DNA of 42,796 bases from Zopfochytrium polystomum (Eukaryota; Chytridiomycota; Chytridiomycetes; Chytridiales; Chytridiaceae), in contig JAIVFJ010000423.1 of NCBI GenBank assembly GCA_025765615.1, forward strand, positions 1-42,796, written 5' to 3'. Under the pieces are notes generated by a model. It was not told where the DNA came from. It made no database searches and saw nothing but the letters and a program-made list of their open reading frames with translations. Below are positions 1 to 10,571 of this stretch, piece by piece. The position numbers and the translations under genes are program-made. The number at the start of each line of letters is the position of its first letter. Positions within the stretch are counted from its first letter, which is position 1.

Positions 1-172
<172 letters not shown>

Positions 173-368
173 CTCCAATGCAAACAGTGGAAAATGTTCC
201 TGTGCGTCCACATGTCCAACAACGGCCCTCTGGCCTGCCATTGGCGTACGTCTCCCTCGCAAGTCGCTGGTGCGCCCGCACGGTCCCCGTAGGCGTGTCG
301 AGGAGAGTGTGGCCGAGGCGGAAGACGTGCACGGTCGGGTAATTGAAAGACGCGATTTCCTGGGTCAT
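173..368 (-). CDS. Unrecognised coding-like segment, partial
   Basis: On the minus strand an ATG at 368-366 opens a stop-free frame. It reads MTQEIASFNYPTVHVFRLG, then TLLDTPTGTVRAHQRLARET, and runs into the (TC)n tract, where it would encode Arg-Glu repeats. Composition is protein-like, with mixed hydrophobic and charged residues and no low complexity until the microsatellite. I do not recognise a family. An alternative frame upstream (about 375-425) reads PVPFIEAKVFIIPAVP and could be joined to it by a one-base slip. The downstream end is outside the window or lost in the repeat. Confidence 0.25.
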
Positions 369-479
369 GCGGGACGGCGGGTATGATAAACACTTTGGCC
401 TCAATGAACGGGACTGGGGATTCTGGCACGGGCAGCCGTGGTAGCGGCGGCTGCGGCGGCTGCGGCGGGGCGAGGAGAT

Positions 480-1049
480 GACGGGCATGATGGGTTGTGC
501 TGCTGCGTTCGATGGCTGGGGTTGCAGGGACCGCGTGGGGGGGCCGCAAACTAGGCTGGGTGGATTCAGAGGAGTCGGCGCTGTGGCTTGCGTGCGTCGT
601 CCTTTTGTCAACAGAGTGTTGTTGGACTCACTGAACGTCGCGCTCAGAATCCTTTCTGTGGTTGAGCAACAGTGAAACGCAATTGACCCCTCATGTGTTT
701 CTCTCCTGTGGCGCTGGATCCTCCGAGGAGAAGCACGTCGCCGAGCTCCTTCTTGAGGTCAGTCTGGCAGGCGGCGAATGACGACCTCAAAAAAAAAAGG
801 AGGCAAATGCCAGTGGAGCGGGCGTCCCGTGCTTCTTGTGATCATCGTCGTCGTCGTCGTCGTCGTCGCCTGGATTGGCAACGGCTGGCGGTGGAAGACG
901 AAAAAGAGGCTCTCGTTGGCGACGCACTGCCGTTAGCAGGCGGGCGGGTACATCTGGCAGAGGCGTTTGGTTGGATGGGGAAGTGGTACAGTGCAGGGGC
1001 TGGTGCGATCAGCCCTTCCTAAGGTCGATTAGACGCTTTTGATTATGTC
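480..1049. other. Unassigned; one exon-like segment at 705-792 (-)
   Basis: No convincing gene. On the minus strand at about 705-792 a short frame reads ACQTDLKKELGDVLLLGGSS, preceded by a T-rich tract that could be a 3' splice site. The D-x-R/K-x-x-L plus hydrophobic-GGSS pattern is reminiscent of the actin-fold segment of actin-related proteins, but it is far too short to call. A (CGT)n run at 846-870 adds low complexity. The plus-strand frame over 693-1022 is arginine-rich and probably a shadow. Confidence 0.2.

Positions 1050-1090
<41 letters not shown>
1050..1090. repeat. Poly(A) tract, ~41 nt
   Basis: Uninterrupted A homopolymer. Similar tracts of 20-42 A or T lie at about 5990-6015, 10064-10096, 11204-11224, 23990-24027, 25412-25453 and 26391-26414. 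No target-site duplication or adjacent processed coding sequence is visible, so I do not call a retrocopy. Confidence 0.95.
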
Positions 1091-1093
<3 letters not shown>

Positions 1094-1310
1094 GTTTTCG
1101 CGGCTCTAACAGCGAGGCCTACGGCCGCAACGACGGCAGAAAGTGACAAAAAAAAAGCAACGGTGATGTTGGGTGATTGATGGCGCAGCCCCTGCTGCAC
1201 AGCGATCCAGGCTCACACCTTTGCAATCTTAAGGATAGAGGCCTCGAGATGTGTGTCGCTGAGGAAATGGGATGGGACATACGAGGTGGGTATTGGGGGG
1301 CGAGCAAAGG

Positions 1311-1436
1311 CGCCATGGACGCAGCTCCAGCCGTTTGATGTGAGATCCGCGAGTGGCTGGCCTGGTTGGGTGTTTGATCGACCAAACGGAACGCTGAGGC
1401 GGCGGGTTGAAGTTGCGTGTCGCCAACACACTCGAT
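1311..1436. repeat. Dispersed repeat family R1, copy 1
   Basis: About 125 bp beginning CCATGGACGCAGCTCCAGCC, with a diverged second copy at 5652-5780. The shared blocks include the TTTGATGTGAGA segment, CCAAA(C/T)GGAA, GGCGGGT(T/C) and the CGCC(A/G)ACACACTC end. Both copies translate to a similar PWTQLQPFDVR peptide in one frame. The two copies differ by indels out of frame, so this is best read as a non-coding interspersed repeat or an old element fragment. Confidence 0.7.
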
Positions 1437-1502
1437 TGGGACCACTGTTGTGGTTTGGGGTTGGTAAATTCAAGAGTGAGAGAGGTTGAGGAGAGGAAGT
1501 CT

Positions 1503-1722
1503 GAGTGTGTGTGGAGTGTGTGTGGAGTGTGTGTGTGTGTGGAGTGTGTGTGTGTGTGTGGTGTGTGTGTGTGTGTGTGTGTGCGTGTGTGTCTGTGTGC
1601 AGCGTGTGCGTGTGTGTGGAGTGTGTGGAGTGTGTGTGTGTGTGTGTGTGTGGTGTGTGTGGTGTGTGCAGCGTGTGGTGTGTGTGTGTGTGTGTGTGCG
1701 TGTGTGTCTTTTTGCAGCGTGT
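1503..1722. repeat. Composite (GT)n with GTGTGTGGAG interruptions
   Basis: A GT tract regularly punctuated by GGAGTG and by GCAGCGTGT blocks. The same higher-order arrangement recurs at 12885-12990 and 40260-40425, and in reverse complement at 5085-5125 and 39860-39930. That indicates copying of a pre-formed block rather than independent expansion at each site. Confidence 0.9.
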
Positions 1723-2436
1723 TTGGGTGGGTGGGTGTGGTGAGTGAGTGAGTGATTGAGTGGGTGTGTGCGTTTTCTGTTCCTGACGTTGGATTCAGGC
1801 TGGATTCACGTCAGACTCCAGGTCCCACTCCTGTACACTCCATATTCATCCTTAACAACCGCTGCCCTGCTTCAAAGGCGACGGGATGAAGAGAGGTCAC
1901 ATTACATGTTCGCATGGGACACGGGGGAGAGGGGAAATAGCGCGCACCAAACCGTCCCTCATCCCTCGGTTCTCGCTGTGGACCGCGCCGCCTTCCCTCC
2001 TCGCCCCCTTCCCCACTATCCACCGCCGCCCATCGACTGACAATGCAATCAGGCTTCGACGCAACTGGCAGGTGGGGGGGCCCACCCGCCGGCGGGCGCG
2101 GGGTCACCGCAGCGCCGCTTCCTCCAGCACCGCCACCACCGCCAGACTCTGCCTTGAGTGACTCGGGCGGCTGCGGCCGTTGAGCCTGTCGATGAGGGCG
2201 TCCACAGACGTGGAGGCGGAATCGACGACGGCGGCAGAGGAGCAGCGGTGGAAGGCGGGGAGGGGGTGGGATGGATGGATGGTGTCGCGTGCGCGGCGGG
2301 CAAGCATGGAGCAGGGCGTCGAGGGGAGCCGCCGGGCAACAAAGACAGCGAGACAGCGCGTGGCGTGCAACAACCTCCACGGGTCGACGAGCGCGCGCAC
2401 GTTTGCGGTGCTGGGCCGCGAAAGCGCGGCTGGCAC

Positions 2437-3690
2437 AAACGCCTATTCACAAAAAATTTGGTGGCAAACAGGTGGAAGCGGTGGCGGTGGAGGAGATTGC
2501 CAAGATGCTGAAGCAGCGGGCCAAGCCGTACGGCGAGGGGGCGCCCGCAGTGGGATGGGGTGGCGGCGGAGGGAAGTCCAAGAAGGCTGGCGGAGAAGAA
2601 GGGCAAGGGCGGAGAGAGCGATGGTGCGTCCAAGAAGGCGAGCTCTGCCAACTTGGTTAGCTCGCTTTTCTTTCTTTTCTTTTTTTTTTTTTTTTGAAAG
2701 TTTTGAAACAATTGACGCTCAAAACGGCTTCTCGCTGCAAAACTTGTGTACAAAGAAACGTCAACCCACATCCGCCCCGTCGTCCGAGCGCTCGTCAAGC
2801 GCGCCAGCAGCAGCAGCAGCAACAGCACTTGCAACCCCCCCCCTTGCTGCAGGGGACGCAACTGCCCGCACAGTCCGCATCCTCTCCTCCGCCTTCGACC
2901 AGTGGTCGTTGCTCCCGTCCTTTTCTTGCTACTCGCTGAGCTTCACGCCAGAATCAAACTTGCACGAAAGCACGCGGTTCGACTACGAGCTGCGGCTGGC
3001 TGCGGCGATCGGAGGGGCGCAGGGGGGCGGCGAGCTCGGAGGACGCGGGGGGCGGCGGCGGCGGCGAGAGAGGGCGGTGGCGGTGGCGGTGGTGGTGGTG
3101 GAGCGGGAGGAGTGGGTGGGTGAGACGTTCGAAACGTTTTGGCTGCGGCATTATGACAAGGGCATTCAAAACGTTTCAGGGCACGGTGGAGCTGGAGCCG
3201 TCGGAGCTGGAGCCGTCGGAGCCATCGCAATGTGTGAGGTGAGCTTGGCGGGCAGTGTGAGGGGGTTGAAATTTTTTCCCCCCTCTTCCTTTCTTTCCCA
3301 TGCGTGCTCGATTGTTCCTCATACGTGCAAAATACTGGTACTCCACACACGGGCTGAAATCTGTTCCGCTGTTCTACGCCACCGACTCGGTGTTTCAGTC
3401 GCTGACAGCCGTGTACGACGCCGGCAGCGGGGTCGCGCCGTGGCCCGTAACTGCGGCGGCCGTCGCGTTTTTCGCGAGATGCAGCTGATGCCCGCGATCC
3501 TGGCGTTCCTGCCGACGGAGCAGGAGGCCGCCGCAGCCGCCACCGCCGTCGCCGCATCCGAACTGGGAACGTCGGCCTCTCCGCAGCCACCTTTGTCATC
3601 CTCATCGACGTCGTCCTCGCCATCCTCCAACTCTGCTACTTCCGGCTGGACGTCGGCGTCATTGTCCTCTGCCGCCGAGTCGGCATCCAC
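2437..3690 (+). CDS. Unrecognised, interrupted gene with small introns
   Basis: A lysine/glycine-rich exon (KQVEAVAVEEIAKMLKQRAK, then KKGKGGESDGASKKASSANL) ends at 2655 before a GTTAG donor. A T-rich tract and AG follow at 2699-2700. The next stretch contains SSAFDQWSLLPSFSCYSLSF and ESTRFDYELRLAAAIGG. A later one reads YWYSTHGLKSVPLFYATDSV and then a hydrophobic run (VVLAILQLCYFRLDVGVIVL) that could be a membrane segment. The frame changes at least three times between these pieces, once inside a GGCGGAGAAG run near 2595, and simple repeats ((CAG)n at 2808-2825, (GGT)n near 3080) fill the gaps. I recognise no family. A membrane protein is possible but unproven. Confidence 0.3.
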
Positions 3691-4065
3691 ATAATTGTTG
3701 CTCAAGCCGTCAGCCAGCGCGGCGACCAAGAAGAGCGGGAAAGCAGCAGCACCGGGTGCAGGAGGACCGACGCCGCCGAGCCTGGACGCGCTGGCGCTAC
3801 CCTGGGGGGGTGGAGTTTGGGACGGTGCTTGTGTACGCCTGACCTGCAAGCGAGACTGCGGCGGGGCGGATGGCGTTGGGTGGTGGAGCGGTCGAGGCGG
3901 CGGAGGTGCGGTGCGGTGTGCGAGGGAGTTTGTTTGTTGTTGCGGTGAATGCAGTCTGAGACTTGGCGGTGAAGCCGGTCACGTCATGTCACGATTTGTC
4001 GCACACGCGACGCACAAGGAAGAGGGTAATAGAACTCGACCGGTATGATGTGATGAAGGTGATGA

Positions 4066-4135
4066 TGGAGAGAAAGAGAGAGAGAGAGAGAGAGGAGAGA
4101 AAGAGAGTTATATGGCGTGTGGTGAGTGAGCGAGA
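4066..4135. repeat. (GA)n purine tract
   Basis: AGAGAG-dominated tract with GAAAGAG variants, followed by a 16-nt A run at 4150. It lies 170 bp before a large (TC)n tract of opposite polarity, so the two could pair as a long imperfect hairpin. Confidence 0.9.
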
Positions 4136-4235
4136 AAGGATTGAGAGAGAAAAAAAAAAAAAAAGGAAGAAAGAAGATTTGTGAGAATTAAAGGAGCATT
4201 GCTTGCTTTGCACCCCGCGCCTCAACCCGCATCCC

Positions 4236-4511
4236 ATACTCTCTCTTCTCTCTCTCTTCTCTCTCTCTCTCCTCTCTCCTCCCTCTCTCTCTCTCTCTCC
4301 TCTCCCTCTCTCGTCTCTCGTCCCCCGACTGACCCTCACCTTCCGCTCTCTCTCTCGTCTCCACTCTCGTCCTCTCTCCTCTCCTCATCTCTCCTGCTCA
4401 AGTCTCTCTCTCTCTCCTCTCTCCTCTCTCTCTCTCTCTCTCCTCCTCTCTCCTCTCTCTCGCTCTCGTCTCTCTCTCATCTCTCTCTCCTCTCTCTCTC
4501 CCTCTCTCTCT
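4236..4511. repeat. Imperfect (TC)n tract, ~275 bp
   Basis: Pyrimidine-rich TC/CTCC tract with short TCGTC interruptions, ending 10 nt before the ATG at 4522. It is one of several dinucleotide tracts placed immediately upstream of likely start codons in this window. Confidence 0.95.
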
Positions 4512-4521
4512 TCCCCACGTA

Positions 4522-5221
4522 ATGCCGGAAACCTTCGAGCCCGAGAGCGACGGCGACAAGGAGCCGTTGCTCGCAGCAGCAGCAGCACGCCACCGGCACA
4601 GGCACCGATAGCGGCATCAGCGACAGCAGCGGGTGGGGTGGGTAGCTCCGCACCAAGAAGGTCCCCCTCTTACCACCACCACCACCACCACCACCGACTC
4701 GCCCCCACCGCGCCACAGGAGCGCCAATTTCACAACCCCCTACCCTCGAGCACCAACCACCCTGGCCGCACTGCGACGCCGACGACGAACGCCAACGACG
4801 CCGACGACAACGACAACGACGCGGACGCCAGCGACCTCGATGTATGACCTACAACCCGCCGCGCGGCTTTGTGTTCCAGATGCGCGTGGTTGCCCCCCCG
4901 TCGCCGCCCCGGCGCACTAACCCGGCAGGGTTGGCGGCGACTCTGATTACAGCGGTGGCGGGTTCGGTGGGGGGCGGAGGGGAACGGGTGGCGGTCGCGG
5001 CCGCGGCGGCGTGGCGTGGTGGGAGACGGTCGTGCGAGGTGGCGGCGGGGGTGGGGGACGCTGCTTCTGGTGGCGGCCAACACACACTCTCCACACACTC
5101 CACACACACACACACACACGCGCGCGCGCGTGCGCAACACACTATCTCTCTCATGCATGTTCCAAAAGGACAGGCCGCACGCCACGCTCAAGTGCCGCTT
5201 CTCGAAAAAGGTTACGAGTGA
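4522..5221 (+). CDS. Unrecognised gene after (TC)n leader, interrupted
   Basis: The ATG at 4522 begins MPETFEPESDGDKEPLLAAA, an acidic N-terminus with an EPLL dileucine-like motif. The frame then stops at 4610 unless a slip near the (GCA)n run is allowed. Later plausible pieces are a Asn/Asp-rich block (about 4780-4840), MTYNPPRGFVFQ (4844), a Gly/Arg-rich stretch (4950-5050) and a final exon after the (CA)n tract ending QVPLLEKGYE and TGA at 5219-5221. The CA tract at 5085-5125 lies inside this interval and may sit in an intron. No family is recognised, and the parts may not all belong to one gene. Confidence 0.28.
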
Positions 5222-5299
5222 AGAGTCTGTGTGCAAGAGCTGCCGTCATCGTTGTCGGCTCCCACCTCGAGGTTCCAGATCGCCGGGTGAATGAAACCT

Positions 5300-5640
5300 T
5301 TTACTTTAATCCCTCCCCCTCAACATTTAACCTCTCTACGCTCTCCCACTCCTCCTTGCTTCGTTCCTTTCCTGCTACACTGATGCCTCGCCCTTGTTTG
5401 AGCTCTGGAACAACTCTCGCCGTGGTTCTCCCATGCAGACTCTCTCTAGCCGAGAACGCACGCGCCCTGGGCCAACTTCCAACAGCTTTGGTCCGCAACT
5501 TATGCCCTGTGCGCATTGTGAGCCAAAGATCGAAAAGTTACTTTGGTCCGTCACCGACGCTCCGCACTGGCCAACAAAATAGCAAGCTGGCCATTCCTAA
5601 CCGACTGCGCTAGCCAAGCCCACTCCTCTGGCATGATGCA
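5300..5640. other. No convincing gene; pol III A-box-like site
   Basis: No frame is convincing. On the minus strand 5601-5612 reads TAGCGCAGTCGG, a perfect match to the pol III A-box pattern TRGYNNARNNG. A weak B-box-like TTTTCGATC lies about 75 nt further along (5525-5535). A mature tRNA cannot be folded, because no D-arm pairing and no 7-nt anticodon loop are found. A tRNA-derived SINE remnant next to the R1 repeat is the alternative. Confidence 0.25.
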
Positions 5641-5651
5641 GTGTGGTTGCG

Positions 5652-5780
5652 CGCCATGGACGCAGCTCCAGCCATTTGATGTGAGAATCTGCTGCGAGTG
5701 CCTCTGGCCCGGTCGCGTGCCCAATCAACCAAATGGAATGTCAAAGCGGCGGGTCAAAGCTGCGCGTCGCCGACACACTC
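5652..5780. repeat. Dispersed repeat family R1, copy 2
   Basis: Partner of 1311-1436 in the same orientation, sharing the CATGGACGCAGCTCCAGCC start and the GCGTCGCC-ACACACTC end. Point changes and small indels separate the copies. It is immediately preceded by the A-box-like site described for 5300-5640. Confidence 0.7.
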
Positions 5781-6016
5781 CTGATATCGGGAGCATGCTT
5801 GCACACACAACCTCTCTGGCGCTGGACAAAGGCCTGCGGTGGTGGTGATGTGCTCGTTGCATCAGCTCACATGTCGTCGTCGTAGCCTGTCTGTGGCACA
5901 CCACCGCACAGGGTAACAAAGTGAGCTCCGCCTGTGCAACTGTCGTACCCTGCCCAACCAACCATAACCCACACCTTGTCGGGGGGAGAAAAAAAAAAAA
6001 AAAAAAAAAAAAAAAT

Positions 6017-7276
6017 CAACATGAAGGCACAAGAGCAACGTCTCAACCTCGTCGGCTGGCATGACGTGGGTGCATGCACCAACGACAGAGAAGTTGACGG
6101 AGGCGACTCTTGTCGACCTCAAACGGCTCAAGTCCCTTTGCCATGGGCTGCTTCGCTTCTACACGACATTGCAGGAAATCCAATTTTGTTGCTGCATTGG
6201 TTAGAGTCTCTGGCACTACAACGACGAGTGGCTGGTGGAGTGGGCCGTCAGCGGCAAGTGAGCAACTGCTTTTTATAGGCGGATTGTGGTACAATGGAAA
6301 ACCAGGGAGAAAACTAAATAAAATTAATAATTAACAGCGATCAGAGACCGCAAGTTGGGAAAAGCACTGACGCCTGCTCTTGCATAGTGTAGAGCATGAA
6401 TGTTCGCTTGCTGATCTTTTGTCATGATTGGAAATGTGGTCAGCGCAGATGTGTTGAGGCTGCTGTCTCCCAGGGCTATTCATGAGCTCAAGCCGGCTTG
6501 ATGGCGGGTGGCAAGCCAGTGTGAGCTGTTGGCCAGGTGTGATCACAATCGTGCTGCAAACATGGTGCCGAGGTTCTGGAGCAGAAGGAGCAGCAGATGG
6601 AGTTGCAAGCAGTGGGCTAGGGGCTGAAAGAGTGGCGACAGATTGACTGAGGGTGAAAGCGGCAAGAGCTACAACACGCGTGGGACCTGCCGTAGCTCCC
6701 AGGTTTGCAGCGGCGACCACAGCTCCACTTGATGTGGATGACAAAAACCACCACAAGCGCCGTTGTGGCCGCTGCAGCAGCTGCTGCTGCCGCCGCCGCC
6801 ATCGCCGCAGCCTCCGCCGCAGCCGCCGCCGCCGCCACCTCTTCAGCCACTGTGGCCGCGGCTACCATGGCGATTAGCGAACACGCCTTGCCCAACCTAC
6901 ATTCTCCCGCCAGTTCCGCCCTTTCCGTCCATTTTTTGATTTTGGCAGAAGGAAGCGAAGGGACATGGACAAGGAGCTGGACAACGATTGGTGATGATCA
7001 GTTGTCTGCATACAAGGAGAGAACAGGCTACCAGAACAGCTTGGGAGATGCCGTTTTCGGGGGGTGCCGCAGACAAGCACAAGCTCATGGAGCAGGCCAC
7101 CTTGTTGGAGAGCAACGACCCCGCAGCCACCAGTCACAGCCGCCACCTCAAAGTGACAAAAGATGCTGGCCCCCGGGGATGGAGGGGTCTCACACTATGT
7201 GGTGCGGGCTTTGCAGCGGCTGGAAGCTCTCAAAGAAGATGAGGCGCTAGAGGCCATCTTTTCTGTCAGGGTTAGA
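6017..7276 (+). CDS. Unrecognised gene with helical and poly-Ala parts
   Basis: Plus-strand segments look coding but do not join cleanly. At 6053-6185 a frame includes EKLTEATLVDLKRLKSLCHG and LLRFYTTLQEIQF. At about 6205-6260 WHYNDEWLVEWAVSGK precedes a GTGAGC donor. At 6745-6865 a (GCN)n run encodes poly-alanine. At 7060-7275 ADKHKLMEQATLLESND and SHYVVRALQRLEALKEDEA appear in different frames. The 5' side is a 28-nt A tract followed by an AG, a 3' splice-site style seen elsewhere in the window. On the opposite strand 5867-5990 (DKVWVMVGWAGYDSCTGG) is also protein-like, so strand assignment is uncertain. No family is recognised. Confidence 0.3.
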
Positions 7277-7989
7277 TAGTTCTGTGAAACTTTCACATGG
7301 TTCTTTGCTTTTGTGCAATAATATTCAGCGCTTTTATGTGACAGACGCGGACGACTGAGTTAGAGAAGTTGGTATGAGGTTCTCAAGTATCTGTCGGTCA
7401 CAGGTTAGGTTGTTATTAACTTGTTGAGCATTTACTCTACTGTGACTTGGTATAATACATTGTATATTTTTCATGGAAGCAAACCCTCAGAAAGAGAAAG
7501 TAATCTCGGCAACTGGTACTTGGTATAGTTGTGTTCTCCCAGCGACTATAACAAGGACAACTATTGGCCCACCCACTATTTTGCGACTGCTTGCCAAGCG
7601 ACTGCCCGATCAAGCAGACAGGATATGAGACAACTGTGTTGAAGTTGCAGTGTAGAAGGCAACGTCATGAGGGAAGGCATCGCAAGAAGGTAGATGGGTC
7701 AAGGCCACAAAGCAAAGCGAGTGGCTGAGAGGTAGAAATAAAGAAAGGAGTGCAACTGAGGCTTGACCTACGGACTTGCACAAGGGAGCAAGCGAAGCAA
7801 AGTGACCAAGGGCAAGTGGGCAAAGAGAGCTTAGGGTTACTGGCAAAATTGGAGTGAGAGTGTTGTGTTTTAATCTTCTGCCCAGTTTGCACTCCCGCAG
7901 GGACGTTGACCAGTTTTCCTGTTTTGCTATCTGAACGAGTTGCAACCTGCGTCAGAGAGGACTTTTGCTCTGGGGAGGTGTTGTAAACC

Positions 7990-8155
7990 CCTTCCCACAG
8001 AGAGAGGGTGATTTGAAATTTGAAATATTCAGAGCATTTCAAATCAACCAAGCTCTGTGTGCAGCGCCTGGTCTCCCCACAGAGAGGGAAAATGGTTTGA
8101 AATCTTCAGGAGCATTTCAAATAGACCAAGGGTCTGTTCAGAGGTCTGTGTGCTG
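7990..8155. repeat. Tandem duplication, ~80-bp unit x2
   Basis: Two adjacent units each begin CCACAGAGAGAGGG or CCACAGAGAGGGAAAA. Both continue through TTTGAAAT, TTCAG and AGCATTTCAAAT, and end near a CTCTGTGTGC/GTCTGTGTGC block. The units differ by small indels. Confidence 0.75.
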
Positions 8156-8293
8156 TGATTGCCAAGAAGCAATGCAAGCAAAGGAACAAGACTGCCAAGG
8201 TTATATCAAGTAGCTCAAAAAGGAAAGAGCCTGGGCTTAAAAGCAAAGGAAAGAAGAAAGAAAGAAAAGACAAAAAAAAAAAAAAAAAAAAAA

Positions 8294-8440
8294 AACAGTC
8301 CAAAAAGGGGAAGATTACTGCCTGGGCAAACAACAAACAGTCCAAAAAGGGAAAGATTGACTGCCTGGGCAAACAACAAACAGTCCAAGAAAGGAAAGTT
8401 TGAATAACTGGGCAAACAACACATGCCCAAAAAGGAAAGA
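8294..8440. repeat. ~42-44-bp minisatellite, ~3.5 copies
   Basis: Units start AAACAGTCCAA(A/G)AA and end CTGGGCAAACAAC, at about 8294, 8334, 8378 and a partial copy at 8420. Unit divergence rises to the right. A single CCTGGGCTTAAA outlier lies at 8230. Confidence 0.8.
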
Positions 8441-8524
8441 GGAAAATTTTGAATGATAAGCAATCTTTTAAAAAGGCCAAGACATAAGAATTAAAATCAA
8501 ATAAACAGCTGCTCAATTGAGGGA

Positions 8525-8532
8525 TATAAATA
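8525..8532 (+). promoter_or_regulatory. TATA box
   Basis: TATAAATA in a GGGATATAAATACCC context, 167 bp upstream of the ATG at 8692 and 60 bp upstream of the (TC)n tract. This placement would put transcription start just before the microsatellite, making (TC)n part of the 5' leader. Confidence 0.55.
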
Positions 8533-8588
8533 CCCAGCCTCCAACTCCCCCCCAGAACAAAGAACCACAACCCATCACACACACACAC

Positions 8589-8590
8589 TA

Positions 8591-8683
<93 letters not shown>

Positions 8684-8684
8684 G
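8589..8684. repeat. (TC)n in the 5' leader of the polyQ gene
   Basis: Near-pure TC with two TCCC interruptions. It ends 8 nt before the ATG at 8692 and lies downstream of the TATA box, so it is probably transcribed. Confidence 0.95.
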
Positions 8685-8691
8685 CACCACT

Positions 8692-9062
8692 GTGGAAGCA
8701 CCCTCAACTACAAACATGCAGCACTTGGATGATTCAAGTGCTCCACAGACCCCACGTATCACCACAATGCCACCACCATCCACCCTTCGCCAACAGTCAG
8801 CCTCACAGCACACTTCCTTTCCCCAGACTACGCCTGGTGTCCCCTTAAAGCGCCAACAGTCCACTCAGCAACTTCCACAACAGAAGCAACCAAGAGCTGG
8901 CACGAGCAGCTCCATTGGTGCAGGTGTCTCTCAGAAACAGTTTGGCTCTTCTGCCCAGTCACACGTGCAGCAACCTCAGCAACCTCAGCAACAACAACAA
9001 CAACAGCAACAACAGCAACAACAGCAGCAGCAACAGCAACAGCTGCGCCAACAGCAGCAAAC

Positions 9063-9095
<33 letters not shown>

Positions 9096-10041
9096 ACAGC
9101 TGCCAGTATTCCTTACTCCTGCAGCTTATGCTCATTCAAAGCAAGCACTCATAAACCAGACTCCTCAAGCTACATCTTTTTCCACCACTGGAAAGGGGAA
9201 AACCTCAGACTTGGGCAGTGAGTGCAAGTTCTTTTTCATCATCAAACCACCTGGAATATATATTCAACTGACAACATTAACCTAATCCAGCTACAATATC
9301 AACTTTCCATAACACAGGCGCTTCCCACTGCAGCACTTCCAGGGAACAGCACCCCCCCAATTGCCACGAACACTGCAAGTCTGTGCTGGAAGCCCAGTGC
9401 GCTCGATTGGAGATACTTGAAGAGGAAGTCAAGTCATTTTTCATGATTGTTGCCAAACAAAAAGATTTTCTTCTGGTAACAAATTCATACGTGGCAAAGA
9501 GATGATTCTCACAATTCCTCATCCCCTAACCTTTGAATTTTATAATGAAGGCTCAAGAAGAGGAGATCCAGTCACTTCAGCTGGCTGTTTCCAAACAGAG
9601 TGAACTTCTGCAGGTAATGAACGAATTTTGGTTTTGTTGAGACCATTCTTACAAAGCTTCTTTTCTTTGAATCCTAAAACAAACCAAGGACCAGCAAGCG
9701 GCTCATGGCCGCGCAATGTCAATTTTGTCTTCTTTGATCTCCCATTTGACTCGGCAGAATGCATCAGCCTCGAAGGACCTACTCGATCTTCATTTTGATG
9801 CGACAGATGCTCAGTGCAAGGTATTGCTTTGACCGTCACTCACCCTTTTTGTTTCTTGAGGGAAGACGGGCTTATTGGCTTCTGCAATCCAGTACTTTCT
9901 TGTCAAACTAACTCGTTTTATGTGTAGCAGGGGCAAGCCGCCCTCACAAGAAACAGCTCAATCAGGCACACTGAGCCTTCTGCAGGTGCTGGCAAAAAGT
10001 CCATCGACTTATTTGAGACAATCCCTGCAACACAATTTTAA
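8692..10041 (+). CDS. PolyQ / coiled-coil protein, five exons, intact
   Basis: This is the cleanest gene of the window. Exons are 8692-9217, 9318-9475, 9551-9613, 9758-9820 and 9928-10041. All introns are GT-AG, phases match at every junction, and the total is 924 nt (307 residues). The N-terminal third is Ser/Thr/Pro/Gln-rich. Residues about 95-145 are a long glutamine run encoded by mixed CAA/CAG, interrupted by LRQQQQT. After QLPVFLTPAAYAHSK the C-terminal half is helical and coiled-coil-like (SVLEAQCARLEILEEEVKS; KAQEEEIQSLQLAVSKQSEL), and the protein ends SIDLFETIPATQF. MQHLDDSS at 8716 is an alternative start. The last intron ends TAGCAG, a tandem acceptor that could include or skip one Gln. 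No family is recognised; a scaffold or regulatory role is a guess from composition only. Confidence 0.78.
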
Positions 10042-10571
10042 AACCATTGTGTCAGCCAAAAAAGAAAAAGAAAAAAAAAAAAAAAAAAAAAAAAAATTCA
10101 GTGAAACTTTCAGGCATGACTATTATCTTGAATAAATTTTGTTTCCCATCTTTTTGCCCCTCATTGATTTTATCTGTTCTCATTCCCCCCTTAACAAATA
10201 AGAGAGAAACAGAGGGAAAAGACAAAATGGCCACACACAGTGTTGGAAGGAATTTTATTTAAGCATCTCACTTTGTGTAATAATATGAACATTTTACTTG
10301 CAAATGATAAATCCATTAATTTTGGTATAATATGTGGCAGACCTTGGAATCGTGTGTTTTGTTTTAGTTAGTTACACTGACTAATTTGTTTAAAACATGT
10401 TAATTATTCACCATGTTGTTCATAACACGTCTGATAGTGTAATAGAAATTATTTCTGAACAGAATAGTTGCAAAAACACCCTGTAGATTCAAAAAGATGT
10501 ATCTACTAGAGTTGACAATGAGCCAATAAGACGTGTATGCCGATAAAAAAAAACTTTACAAAGAAATCTGA
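10042..10571. other. AT-rich 3' flank, no gene seen
   Basis: Begins with an A tract (10064-10096) and is AT-rich throughout, with stops in all frames. It probably contains the 3' UTR of the polyQ gene, though no canonical AATAAA lies close to its stop; AATAAA occurs at 10130. Confidence 0.6.

Larger units (their letters stand above)
7277..8517. other. Non-genic, moderately AT-rich; minisatellites
   Basis: No gene is supported between the end of the preceding segment and the promoter at 8525. The interval contains two minisatellite-like arrays (listed separately), a 22-nt A tract at 8273-8295, and otherwise unremarkable sequence with scattered stops in all frames. Confidence 0.6.

Noticed and set aside
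1003..1045. Minus-strand anticodon-like hairpin GGCTG-loop-CAGCC
   Set aside because: No acceptor stem and no T-arm TTCGA; a chance 5-bp hairpin.
1050..1090. Poly(A) tract as the tail of a processed retrocopy
   Set aside because: No intron-less copy of a gene and no target duplication next to this or the other A tracts; several A tracts sit inside introns.
1407..1751. Cys-Val repeat ORFs over (GT)n
   Set aside because: Translation of a microsatellite, also at 12870-13040, 25150-25280 and 40257-40470.
5577..5625. tRNA gene on the minus strand
   Set aside because: The A box is good but the D arm does not pair, there is no 5-bp anticodon stem with a 7-nt loop at the right distance, and the B box is poor.
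7965..8213. 82-codon ORF over the 80-bp tandem duplication
   Set aside because: Composed of the duplicated non-coding unit, no start context and no homology.
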